NCBI RefSeq assembly: GCF_902859735.1
Contig: NZ_CADIJY010000004.1
Coordinates: 62,001 to 126,000, forward strand
Direction of reading: 5' to 3'
DNA: 64,000 nucleotides
Source: Achromobacter aegrifaciens
GTDB lineage: Bacteria > Pseudomonadota > Gammaproteobacteria > Burkholderiales > Burkholderiaceae_B
In this document: piece by piece, positions 17,995 through 27,800 of the stretch
Position numbering within the stretch: position 1 is the stretch's first letter
How the letters are laid out: the number at the start of each line of letters is the position of its first letter
Position numbers and translations under genes: made by a program
Notes under the pieces: generated by a model
Database searches by the model: none
What the model was told of the DNA's origin: nothing
What the model saw: only the letters and a program-made list of their open reading frames with translations

Positions 17995-19926
17995 ATGACC
18001 CAGGTCCATGCCGCCCCGCCCCTCTCGCCGCCTTTTGCGGCCCCATTCCCCGTGCGCAGCGCGGCGGACGTGCAGCGGCTGCAAGCCCGGCCGCTGACCG
18101 AGACGCTCACGGTGCAGAGCACCTACGAGATCTTCCGCAACTCGGCCGCGGCTTTCGGCGACAAGACCGCGCTGACCTTTCTGCGCAGCGCCGATCCCGG
18201 CGACACGCCGGTGCGCTGGAGCTACCGCGAACTGCTGGCCGGCATCCACCAGACCGCCAACCTGCTGCATGAACTGGGCGTGGGCCCGGGCGACGCCGTC
18301 GGCATCCTGCTGCCCGGCTGCCTGGAGTACCACCTGGCGCTCTGGGGCGGCGAGGCCGCCGGCATCGTCCAGCCCTTGAATCCCCTGCTGGCCGAGGACA
18401 AGCTCGCCTCCCTCATGACCACGGCGCGCGCCAAGGTACTGATCGCCTACGGGTCCGACGTGGAATGCGGCTCCTGGTCCAAGGCGCTGCGCCTGCGCGA
18501 ACGCGTGCCCACGTTGCACACGCTGCTGCGCGTGGCGCCGTTGGACGAGCCGCCCTCGGCCCGCCCGGCGCTACCGGATCATGCGCTGGACTTCAACGCC
18601 GCGCGCGCCGTGCAGCCGGTCGACCGCCTGGTCAGCAACCGGGAAATCCACGCCGGCGACGTGGCCGCCTATTTCCATACCGGCGGTACCACCGGCGCGC
18701 CCAAGCTCGCCATCCACACCCATGCAAACCAGGTCTTCAGCGCCTGGGCCGCGGTGCAATTGCAGAACGCCGGACCGGACGACGTGGTCATCAACGGCTA
18801 TCCGCTGTTCCATGTGGCGGGCGTGTTGCCGGCATCGCTGGCCGCCCTGTCGGCGGGCGTGGAAACCGTCATCCCCACCACCCTGCTGCTGCGCAACCGC
18901 GACGTGCTGCGCAACTACTGGCGCCTGGTCGAACACCACCGCGCCACCTCGCTGCAAGGCGTGCCGACCATCCTCGCCGCGTTGGCCGAAGTGCCGCTGG
19001 CCGGCGCCGACATCTCGTCGTTGCGCTATTGCCGCACCGGCGCCGCGCCCCTGCCCGCCGAGCTGGCCGCTCGCTTCAAACGGCTGTTCGGACTGCACGT
19101 CAACGAAAGCCTGGGCATGACGGAGATGGCGGGCATCTCCACCATCTCGCCGCCAGGCTGCGAGTTTCCGGTCGGCTGCGTCGGCTTTCCGCTGCCCTAC
19201 GTGCAGGTGCGCATCGTCGGCCTGGACGTGCCGGCCGGCGCGCCCGCGCGCGACCTGCCCGCCGGCAAGCCCGGCATGGTGCTGTTCAAGGCGCCCAACG
19301 TCATCCCCGGCTTTCTTGATTCCGAAGACACGGCGCGCGCTTTCACCGAGGACGGCTGGCTCATCAGCGGCGACGTCGGCTACCTGGACCCGGACGGCCG
19401 GCTGCATCTGCAGGGCCGCGCCAAGGACCTGATCATCCGCAGCGGCCACAACATCGATCCCAAGACTATCGAGGACGCGCTCGCATCGCACCCGTCGGTG
19501 CAGCTCTGCGCCGCCGTCGGCGCCCCCGACGCCTATGCCGGCGAACTGCCCATCGCCTTTGTCACGCTGGCCGAAGGCGCGCAGGTCCCGGAAGCCGAAC
19601 TGCTGGCCTATGCCGCCGAACACGTGGACGAAAGCCCGGCGCGGCCCAAGCGCGTCATCGTGCTGGACAGCATGCCCATGACCAACGTGGGCAAGATCTA
19701 CAAGCCCGACCTGCGCCGCCTGGCCACCGCCGTATCGGCCCAGGCCGTGGTGGCGCGCACCTTGCAGGAAGCCGGCCTGATCGACGACGGCGCGCTGTTC
19801 CGTGTACAGGCCGACGCTCAATCCGAGGTCGCAGTCCAGGCCGACGCCCGCGCGTCCGCAGCGCTAAAGGCCAGCCTGCGCGACGCGCTGGCCCGCTTAC
19901 CGGTCAAGGTCGCCCTGCGCGACTGA
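17995..19926 (+). CDS. Acyl-CoA synthetase (AMP-forming)
   Basis: 643 residues. Adenylating-enzyme motifs are present: YFHTGGTTGAPKLAIHTHAN (phosphate loop, about residues 224-243), NESLGMTEMAGIS (A5, about 373-385), DGWLISGDVGYLDPDGRLHL (about 452-471) with the GRAKDLIIRSGHNIDP hinge, and NVGKIYKPDL with the catalytic lysine near residue 564. The enzyme activates a carboxylic acid to its CoA thioester with ATP, supplying the pathway encoded upstream. The C-terminal roughly 50 residues beyond the usual end are Ala-rich and unusual. It corresponds in role to the pimeloyl-CoA ligase of pim operons, although the substrate is not proven. Confidence 0.9.
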   Translation: MTQVHAAPPLSPPFAAPFPVRSAADVQRLQARPLTETLTVQSTYEIFRNSAAAFGDKTALTFLRSADPGDTPVRWSYRELLAGIHQTANLLHELGVGPGDAVGILLPGCLEYHLALWGGEAAGIVQPLNPLLAEDKLASLMTTARAKVLIAYGSDVECGSWSKALRLRERVPTLHTLLRVAPLDEPPSARPALPDHALDFNAARAVQPVDRLVSNREIHAGDVAAYFHTGGTTGAPKLAIHTHANQVFSAWAAVQLQNAGPDDVVINGYPLFHVAGVLPASLAALSAGVETVIPTTLLLRNRDVLRNYWRLVEHHRATSLQGVPTILAALAEVPLAGADISSLRYCRTGAAPLPAELAARFKRLFGLHVNESLGMTEMAGISTISPPGCEFPVGCVGFPLPYVQVRIVGLDVPAGAPARDLPAGKPGMVLFKAPNVIPGFLDSEDTARAFTEDGWLISGDVGYLDPDGRLHLQGRAKDLIIRSGHNIDPKTIEDALASHPSVQLCAAVGAPDAYAGELPIAFVTLAEGAQVPEAELLAYAAEHVDESPARPKRVIVLDSMPMTNVGKIYKPDLRRLATAVSAQAVVARTLQEAGLIDDGALFRVQADAQSEVAVQADARASAALKASLRDALARLPVKVALRD

Positions 19927-19970
19927 GCAGTCCCCCTCCCACACACAACAACACCCCAGGAGACAAACCC

Positions 19971-20954
19971 ATGACCCATAAGCCCCTGCGGCGCGCCTGC
20001 CTCGGCGCCGCGCTGCTCTCGATGGCCGGCATTGCATTGCCCTTCGCCGCCGGCGCGCAAGGCGCCTATCCGTCCAAGCCCATCACGCTGATCGTGCCCT
20101 TCCCGGCCGGCGGCTCCACCGACCGCCACCTGCGCACCGTGGCGCAGGACGCCTCCAAGTACCTGGGCCAGCCCGTTATCGTCGAAAACCGGCCCGGCGC
20201 CGGCGGCACCCTGGGCCCGGCGACCATGGCCAAGACCGCCAAGCCCGATGGCTACACCATCACGCTGTACACCCTGGCCATGCTGCGCATGCCGTACATG
20301 CAGAAAAGCAGCTGGGACCCCATCAACGATTTCACCTTCATCCTGGGCCTGTCCGGCTACACCTTCGGCTTCACCGTCCGCTCCGACTCGCCGTACAAGA
20401 CCTTCAACGAATACATCGAGGCGGCGCGCAAGGCGCCCGGCACCATCGACTATGGCTCCACCGGCATCGGCTCATCGCCGCACCTGCTGATCGAGGAAGT
20501 CGCCATCAACGCCAAGGTGAAACTGAACCACGTGCCGTTCAAGGGCAACGCCGACATGCAACAGGCCCTGCTGGGCGGTCACGTCATGGCGCAAAGCGAC
20601 GCCACCGGCTGGGATCAGTTCGTGGATTCCGGCAAGATGCGCCTGCTGGTCACCTTCGGCGAAAAGCGCACCACGCGCTGGCCCGACGTGCCCACCGCCC
20701 AGGAACTGGGCTACAAGGTCGTGTCCACCTCGCCCTATGGCCTGGCCGGCCCCAAAGGCATGGATCCCGCGGTGGTGAAGACGCTGCACGACGCCTTCAA
20801 GAAGGCGCTGTTCGACCCCGCCAGCATGGACGTCATGAAGCAGCTGAACCAGGAGCCCGCCTACCGCAACAGCCAGGACTACAAGGAATGGGCGCAGGCC
20901 ACCTACGTCAAGGAAAAAGGCTTGATCGAGTACCTAGGCTTGATGGCGAAGTAA
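19971..20954 (+). CDS. Bug family tripartite tricarboxylate-type solute-binding protein
   Basis: 327 residues. A signal peptide with basic start and hydrophobic core (about 1-28, cleavage near AGAQ-GAYPSKP) is followed by the Bug-family hallmarks YPSKPITLIVPFPAGGSTD and VENRPGAGGTLG. The C-terminal part carries GLAGPKGMDPAVVKTLHDA. Bug proteins are periplasmic receptors, many for carboxylates, and are strongly expanded in Bordetella and Achromobacter. It follows the synthetase by 44 bp, so it probably captures the acid that the operon degrades. No TctA/TctB membrane partners are nearby, which is common for orphan Bug genes. Confidence 0.93.
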   Translation: MTHKPLRRACLGAALLSMAGIALPFAAGAQGAYPSKPITLIVPFPAGGSTDRHLRTVAQDASKYLGQPVIVENRPGAGGTLGPATMAKTAKPDGYTITLYTLAMLRMPYMQKSSWDPINDFTFILGLSGYTFGFTVRSDSPYKTFNEYIEAARKAPGTIDYGSTGIGSSPHLLIEEVAINAKVKLNHVPFKGNADMQQALLGGHVMAQSDATGWDQFVDSGKMRLLVTFGEKRTTRWPDVPTAQELGYKVVSTSPYGLAGPKGMDPAVVKTLHDAFKKALFDPASMDVMKQLNQEPAYRNSQDYKEWAQATYVKEKGLIEYLGLMAK

Positions 20955-20971
20955 TAATGGCGGCGCCGCCT

Positions 20972-21586
20972 TCAGCGCAGCGCCGCAACCTCGATTGATC
21001 TGGCGCCGCAGGCTTCTACCAGTTCAGGATCGTGGCTGGCGAACAGCACCACCCGATCCTGCGCCCAGGTCTTGAACTGTTCTGCCAGCACGCCGCGCGC
21101 CTGCGCATCCAGGCCGTTGCTGGCCCCATCCGCAATGATGACGGCCGGGTCGCCCAGGGCGGCGGCCGTCAGGTAGACCTTGCGCCGCGTGCCCGTGGAC
21201 ATCTGCTCGAAGCGCTTGTCCAGATGCGGCTGCAGTCCCAGCCGGAACGCCAGGTCCAGCACGCTGTCGGCCAGCGGCACATTCTTCTCTGCCGCCACCT
21301 GTTCCAACAAGCCGCGCCCCGTCTGCGCGGGCAATGCCATGCAGTTGTCGGGCACATAGGCCAGGCGGGACCGGGCTTGCGCCGGCGCCTGGGTCAGCGC
21401 ATGTCCGTCGATCCAGACCTCTCCCGCATCCGGCGCGATCACGCCCGCAATGATGCCCAGCAGCGTGGACTTACCGGTGCTGTCTTCTTCGCACAACGCC
21501 ACGCATCCGGGCGTGAACGTATGGGTCAGCCCCTGGAAGACGAGATGGTCGCCGTAGCGCTTGCCGAGATTGTCGATTCGTAGCAT
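20972..21586 (-). CDS. Orphan ABC transporter ATP-binding protein with degenerate motifs
   Basis: 204 residues, a single nucleotide-binding domain with clear ABC layout. The Walker A region reads CEEDSTGKSTLL, losing the first two glycines of GxxGxGKST. The signature is MSTGTRRKVYL, Walker B ends ADGASNGLD where the catalytic glutamate is expected (D-E-P becomes D-G-A), and the switch histidine is kept in FASHD. It is CcmA-like in size. No permease or second ATPase gene adjoins; it lies convergent to the Bug gene (17 bp) and divergent from the autotransporter. It may bind nucleotide without normal hydrolysis and serve a regulatory role, or be decaying. The open frame of full length argues against recent inactivation. 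Confidence 0.8.
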   Translation of the reverse strand: MLRIDNLGKRYGDHLVFQGLTHTFTPGCVALCEEDSTGKSTLLGIIAGVIAPDAGEVWIDGHALTQAPAQARSRLAYVPDNCMALPAQTGRGLLEQVAAEKNVPLADSVLDLAFRLGLQPHLDKRFEQMSTGTRRKVYLTAAALGDPAVIIADGASNGLDAQARGVLAEQFKTWAQDRVVLFASHDPELVEACGARSIEVAALR

Positions 21587-21896
21587 GGCCGGGAGTGTAC
21601 GCAGGAATGCGGCGCTCGGCCATCACCGCTCGGCGTGGCGTCAACGCAGCAAATGTGAACGGAATTCAAATTTTTCCATGTTGACAGTGCGGAAATTCGC
21701 ATTTTTGCCGTACATTACGCGGCGTAAATAAATGTTAATTTTCCGCAAAACATTTCGAATTTTGTAACGGTTGCCTCGCCCGTTCATGCTATCGGCTCGC
21801 TGAGCGACCTACCACCAAGACGCATTTCGTTTCATTTAAATCAATACAACATCCAATTTTGCCGGCCTGGCATCGGCGCCGGCATAGAAGAGATCA
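21587..21896 (+). promoter_or_regulatory. AT-rich upstream region of the autotransporter gene
   Basis: This 310-bp gene-free stretch is visibly richer in A and T than its surroundings, with A/T tracts such as AAATTTTT, ATTTTTG and AATTTTCC between about 21665 and 21775. It holds TTGACA at 21681-21686 without a well-spaced -10, and the small inverted repeat TTACGC-G-GCGTAA (21715-21727). It probably contains the promoter of the autotransporter and may bind an H-NS/MvaT-type silencer. The exact promoter is not resolved. Confidence 0.45.
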
Positions 21897-24800
21897 ATGA
21901 ATCACGTCTATCGAGTAGTCTTCAACGCCACCGCCGGCGTGTGGCAAGCCGTCAGTGAAATCGCCCGCGGGCCGGCAAAAAGCAGCAGCCCTGCCCGGCG
22001 CCTGCGCCGCGGCGGCGCACAGTTGGCGGGCGCGCTGGGCATTGCGCTGGTTGCCACGGGCGCGCATGCGGTTCCCGTCAACCCGCAACTGTATTGGGAC
22101 GGCGGCCACTCCGTGGCGAACGGCTCGGTGGATGGCGCCGCCGGCATCTGGGACTACACCAACACCAACTGGACGTCCGCCGACGGTTCGTCGAATCAAT
22201 CCTGGAACGACAGCAACGCGGTGTTCTCGGGCACCGCCGGCACGGTGGCGGTTGGCGGCCAGCACAGCATCACGGGCCTGGAGTTCAAAAGCGACGGCTA
22301 CAAGCTCGTGGGCGGAGCCAATGGTCAGCTGAATGCCAGCGGCGTTGCCGTGATTCGGGTCAATTCCAACGTGACCGCAACCTTGGGCGTCGCCATAGGC
22401 GGCAGCGGCACCCTGCACAAGCAAGACAGCGGCACGCTGGTACTCAACGGCAACAACACGTATACCGGCGGCACGATAATCGAGGCCGGCCGTCTGGAGG
22501 TCGGCAGCAATACCGCGCTGGGCAGCGGCGCCCTGACGGCGCTCTACAACACGGTGCTCGACGCCAATAACAAGGTGGCCCTCGACAACAACGTGAATCT
22601 GTTTGGCAGCGTGGAGATAGGCGGAAGCGCCGACCTGACGCTGAACGGCGTCGTTTACGGCCCAGGCTCGCTGATCAAGAACGGCGCCGCCAACCTGACC
22701 TTGAACGGGGCCAACACCTATCTGTCGGGTACCACGCTGAACGCCGGCACGCTGACGGTGGGCAACGATCAGGCTTTGGGTCTCGGCAACTTGACCGTGG
22801 GCGGCGCTTCCACCCTGACGGCAAGCAACACGGTAACGCTAGGCAACGCCATCGCCCTCAATGCGAATCTGACGGTTGCCGGCGACAATGACCTGACCTT
22901 GAATTCGCTGATCTCGGGCCCCGGCCAATTGGTCAAGACTGGCAACGGTACGCTCAGCCTCAACGCCATCAATACCGCCCACACTGGCGGCATCGCCCTC
23001 AGTGGCGGTACCTTGGAGTTCAGCAACAATGAAGCCCTCGGGAGCGGCGCGCTGGTCGCCAATGGCACGGCCACGCTGAAGAACACCCAGCCCACGAGCC
23101 TGCAGAACGCCGTCCGCGTCAACGGCAACCTGACCATGGAGCTCCAGGAGCAGCTGACCTTGGCGGGCCAGCTGAGCGGCAGCGGCAAGCTGATCAAGAC
23201 TGGCGCGGACGAATTGTTCCTGTTTGGCAACAACCCATCATTTGCCGGCAACCTCGAAATCGATCAAGGTTACGTCACGACAGCCGGCGGTAATGGCCTG
23301 GGCGCTCCTGCCAGCGTGAAGCTGGCCGCGGGCACCACGCTGAGCCTCAATGATCCCGTCGTCCGGATTGGCGCCCTGAGCGGCAGCGGCACTACCAACA
23401 TCAGCTGGTCCACCGTGTTGCAGGTGGGCGGCACCAACGCCAGCAGCGCATATGCCGGCATGCTGAGCGGCCTGGGTTCGCTGGAAAAGACGGGCGCAGG
23501 CACGCTGGAACTCACGGGCACAAGCGCCCTGAACAACAACGTCACCGTCACGGCCGGCACCCTGAAGGTCAGCGGCACCCTGAGCAGCCCCGCTGTCATC
23601 GTCCGGACCGGAGGCACCGTGAGCGGCGGCGGCTTCATCAATAGCCAGCTGAACATCGACAGCTTTGGCCATCTGGCCGGAACCAGTGGCAGTACGCTGA
23701 CCGCCAGCGCACTGGTCCTGGCCCAGAACTCAAACGTCGATGTGGCGCTGGGTTCCTCGTCTACCGGAAACACCCCGCTCTTCAATGTCATGGGCAACCT
23801 GACGCTGGCCGGAAAGTTGAATATTTCCGATGCTGGCAACCTCGGCGACGGTGTGTATCGCTTGTTCAATTACGGTGGCGGTCTTACCATCAACGGCATC
23901 GGCGTCGACACGAGCAGAGTGGGCGGTATCGGCGGAATGACCGTACAGACTTCCACCGCCAATCAGGTCAACCTTTTGGTCCAATCGAATTTGCCGGTGC
24001 AGGCCTGGGACGGCTCGCGCTTGGTCGCTGACGGCTCGATCGACGGTGGCAACGGCACGTGGAATGCCGCCAACAGCAATTGGACCAGTGCCGACGGCAC
24101 GATTAACCAAAGCTGGCTCAACAAGTTCGCTGTGTTCATGGGCGACCCCGGCACTGTCACGGTGGAAGGCGCGCACGAAATCGGCGGCATGCAGTTCATG
24201 ATCGATGGCTACCACCTCGTCGCTGGCAACAACGCGGAGCTGCGGGCCAACAACGGAACCAGGGGCCAGTTCGCCGTAAGGGTTGATCCCAACGTTACCG
24301 CGACCATCAATGTTCCTATTAGCGGGCTGAACACCCTGCGCAAGCTGGACCTCGGCACGCTGGTGCTGAACGGCGCCAACAGCCACGCCGCCACCCTGCT
24401 GGAGGGCGGCACCCTGGTACTCGGCAACGATGCCGCGTTGGGGCAGGGGCCGCTGGCCGCGTACAGCGGCACCACGCTGGACAACAACCAGGCGCTCACG
24501 CTGACCAACCAGATCTTCGCCCAAGGCCAGTTGAACCTGGGTGGCAGCAATGACTTGACCCTGAACGGCGACATCGCCGGCAACAGCGGCGGCCTGAACA
24601 AGAACGGCAGCGGCACCCTGACCCTGGGCGGCAACAACTCCTTCGGCGGCACGATGGCGCTGAACGGCGGCAAGCTGGTGCTGGCCTCCAGCAATCCGCT
24701 GGGCAACAGCACCCTGACCGCCGCCTCCGGCATGCAGCTGGACAACAGCGTGGCATTGAGCCTGAGCAACACCATCAACCTGGCTGGCGACCTGAACCTC

Positions 24801-27800
24801 GTCGGCAACCAGGACCTCACGTTGGGCGGCCTGGTCAACGGCCTCGGTGGCCTGACCAAGCGCGGCACGGGCAAGCTGACCTTGAACGGCGCCAACTCTT
24901 TCCAGGGCGGCGTCAACCTGACGGGCGGCAACCTGGCCGTGGGCCACGACGCAGCGCTCGGCGAGGGCACGCTGACCGTGCGCAACGCGGGAACCCTGGA
25001 AGCCAGCCGCGCGGTGACCCTGGCCAACAACGTGCAACTGAGCGCCTCCCTTGCGCTGGACGGCAGCAATGATTTCACCCTGAACGGGGTGATCAATGGT
25101 TCCACCGAGCTGGTCAAGAACGGCGCCGGCCGACTCACCCTCAATGGCGAAAACCGCCATAGCGGGGGCACCACGGTCAATGCCGGCGACTTGAGCCTGG
25201 GCAATGCCGCGGCGCTGGGCACCGGCATGCTGACCGTCACGGGCAACACGCAACTGGATACGGCGGGCCCGATGCGCCTGGGCAATACCGTCAATGTCGA
25301 CGGCGCGCTCACGGTGGCGGGCAACAACAGCCTGATCCTGGATGGACAGCTCAACGGCAACGGCACGCTGCGCAAGACCGGTGCGAACGACCTCTCGCTT
25401 ACCGGCAGCGCCAACACCTTCAGCGGCATGATCGATCTGCAAGGCGGCAGCCTGACCACCGCGGGCAACAACGCGCTGGGCCAGAATGCCACCGCGAACG
25501 TGGCAGCCGGCGCCAATCTGTTCATCACCAATCTGGCTCGTCTGGCCAGCCTGAACGGCAACGGCACCGTAACGGTCTCGAACGGGAACAACCTGACCAT
25601 CGGCGCCAACGGGGCCAACAGCAACTTCGGCGGCCAGCTCGACGGCAAGGGTTGGTTGACCAAGAGCGGCACGGGATCGCTGGTTCTTTCCGGCAACAAC
25701 ACCCTTACCGGCCAGACCTCCGTCAGCGCCGGCAGCCTGTGGGTAGACGGCTCGCTCGCCAGCACCAATGTGATGGTGTACAGCGGCGCTGCCCTGGGTG
25801 GAACCGGCAGCATCGCCGGCGACGTGACGCTCATGGGTGGCGCCGCCCTGAAATTGACGGACGGCTACACCCTGTCGGTTGGCGGCCTGCAACTGGGCAC
25901 CAACTCGATCGTCAACGCCAGCCTCGGCGCCCCCGCCCTCGGCGGCGGCACCGCCTTGGTGGACGTGACCGGCAACCTGACCCTGGGCGGCACGCTCAAT
26001 ATCAGCGACGCCGGCGGCTTCGGCACCGGCGTGTACCGTCTCATGAATTATGGCGGCAGCCTGACCAACAACGGCATGAACTTCGGTTACCTGCCCGGCA
26101 ATGTGCAAGCGGCCGACCTGACCTTGCAGACCGCCGTCGACAAGCAGATCAACCTGCTGGTGGCCGCACCCAACGTCACCGTGCAGTTCTGGGACGGCTC
26201 GCAAACCGTCGGCAACGGCGCGATCGAAGGCGGCAACGGCACCTGGGACGGCGCCAACGCCAACTGGACCGGCGTCGACGGCAACGGGAACCGCTCCTGG
26301 GCCGGCAAGTTCGCGGTCTTCCAGGGCGCTGCCGGGAAGGTCACCGTTGCCGGCGCGCAAAGCACGACGGGCATGCAGTTCATGACCGACGGCTATGTGC
26401 TGGAGCGCGGCTCGCTGGGTTCGCTCAACCTGGTCAACGGCGATCAGGGCTACGCCTCGGTGCGCGTCGATCCCGGCGTGACCGCGACCATCAACGTCCC
26501 GCTCGTTGGCAGCGGCACGCTGGCCAAGCTCGACGCCGGCACCCTGGTACTCAACGCGTCCAACGGCTACACCGGCGGCACGGCGCTCAACGGCGGCACG
26601 CTGGTGCTGGGCAACGACAAGGCTTTGGGCAATGGCCTGCTGACCGCTGCCAACGGCACCACGCTGGACAGCAACACGGCAGTCACCGTGCGCAACAAGG
26701 TCGCGCTGAACGGCGCGCTGACGATCGCCGGTTCCAACGCCATGGACCTGAACGCCACCGTCGGCGGCGCTGGCGGCCTGATCAAGAACGGCGCGGCCAA
26801 CCTGACCCTCAGCGGCGTCAACAGCTACGTCGGCGGCACCCTCCTGAACGCGGGCGGCCTGATCATCGGCAACGGCGCCGCGCTCGGTTCCGGCACGCTG
26901 ACGGTAGGCGGCGCGGCCACGCTGGACAACACTCAGGCGCTGGCGCTGGCGAACAACATTGCCCTGAACGCCGGCCTTGCCGTGCAAGGCAGCCACGACC
27001 TGACGCTCGACGGCAACATCTCGGGCACGGGCAGCCTGACCAAGAACGGCGCCAGCACGCTGACGCTCAACGGCACCAACAGCTACACCGGCGGCACCTA
27101 CGTCAACAGCGGCACGGTAGCGTTGGGCGCGGGCAGCAGCCTCGCCGCCACCGGCATCGTGACCGTCGCCAGCGGCGCGACCTTCGACCTGTCGGCAGGC
27201 CAAGGCGCCCAGGTGTTCGGCACCCTGGCGGGCGCCGGCAACATCAAGATGGGAACCAACACCCTGCTGGCGGGTGGTTCGGCCGACGGCATCTTCAGCG
27301 GCTCGGTCATCGGCACGGGTACCCTGGTCAAGCAGGGCTCGGGCACGCAGACCCTGACCGGCGCCAACAGCTATACCGGCGGCACGCTGGTCGCGGACGG
27401 CACGCTGCGCGCGGGATCCACCACGGCGCTGGTCCAAGGCACCGGCTATCAGGTGCTGTCGGGCGCCACGCTGGACCTCAATGGCAACGTGCTCCAAGCC
27501 AGCAGCCTGACCGGCGCCGGCACCGTGGCGCTGGGCGCGGGAACCCTGACCGTCAATTCCGCGGCTGGCAGTGCGTCCTACTACTCGGGCATCGTCGTGG
27601 GCAGCGGCGGCCTGGTCAAGACCGGCGCCGGCGCGCTGACGCTGACCGGCGGCAGCGCCTTCTCGGGCGGTGTGCAGCTCAAGCAGGGCAGCATCGGCCT
27701 GGGCCATTCCCTGGGCCTGGGCACTGGCATGCTGTCCATGGACGACGGCACTGTCATCAACCTGATTGCCAACGGCCTGACCATCGTCAACAACCTGCAC

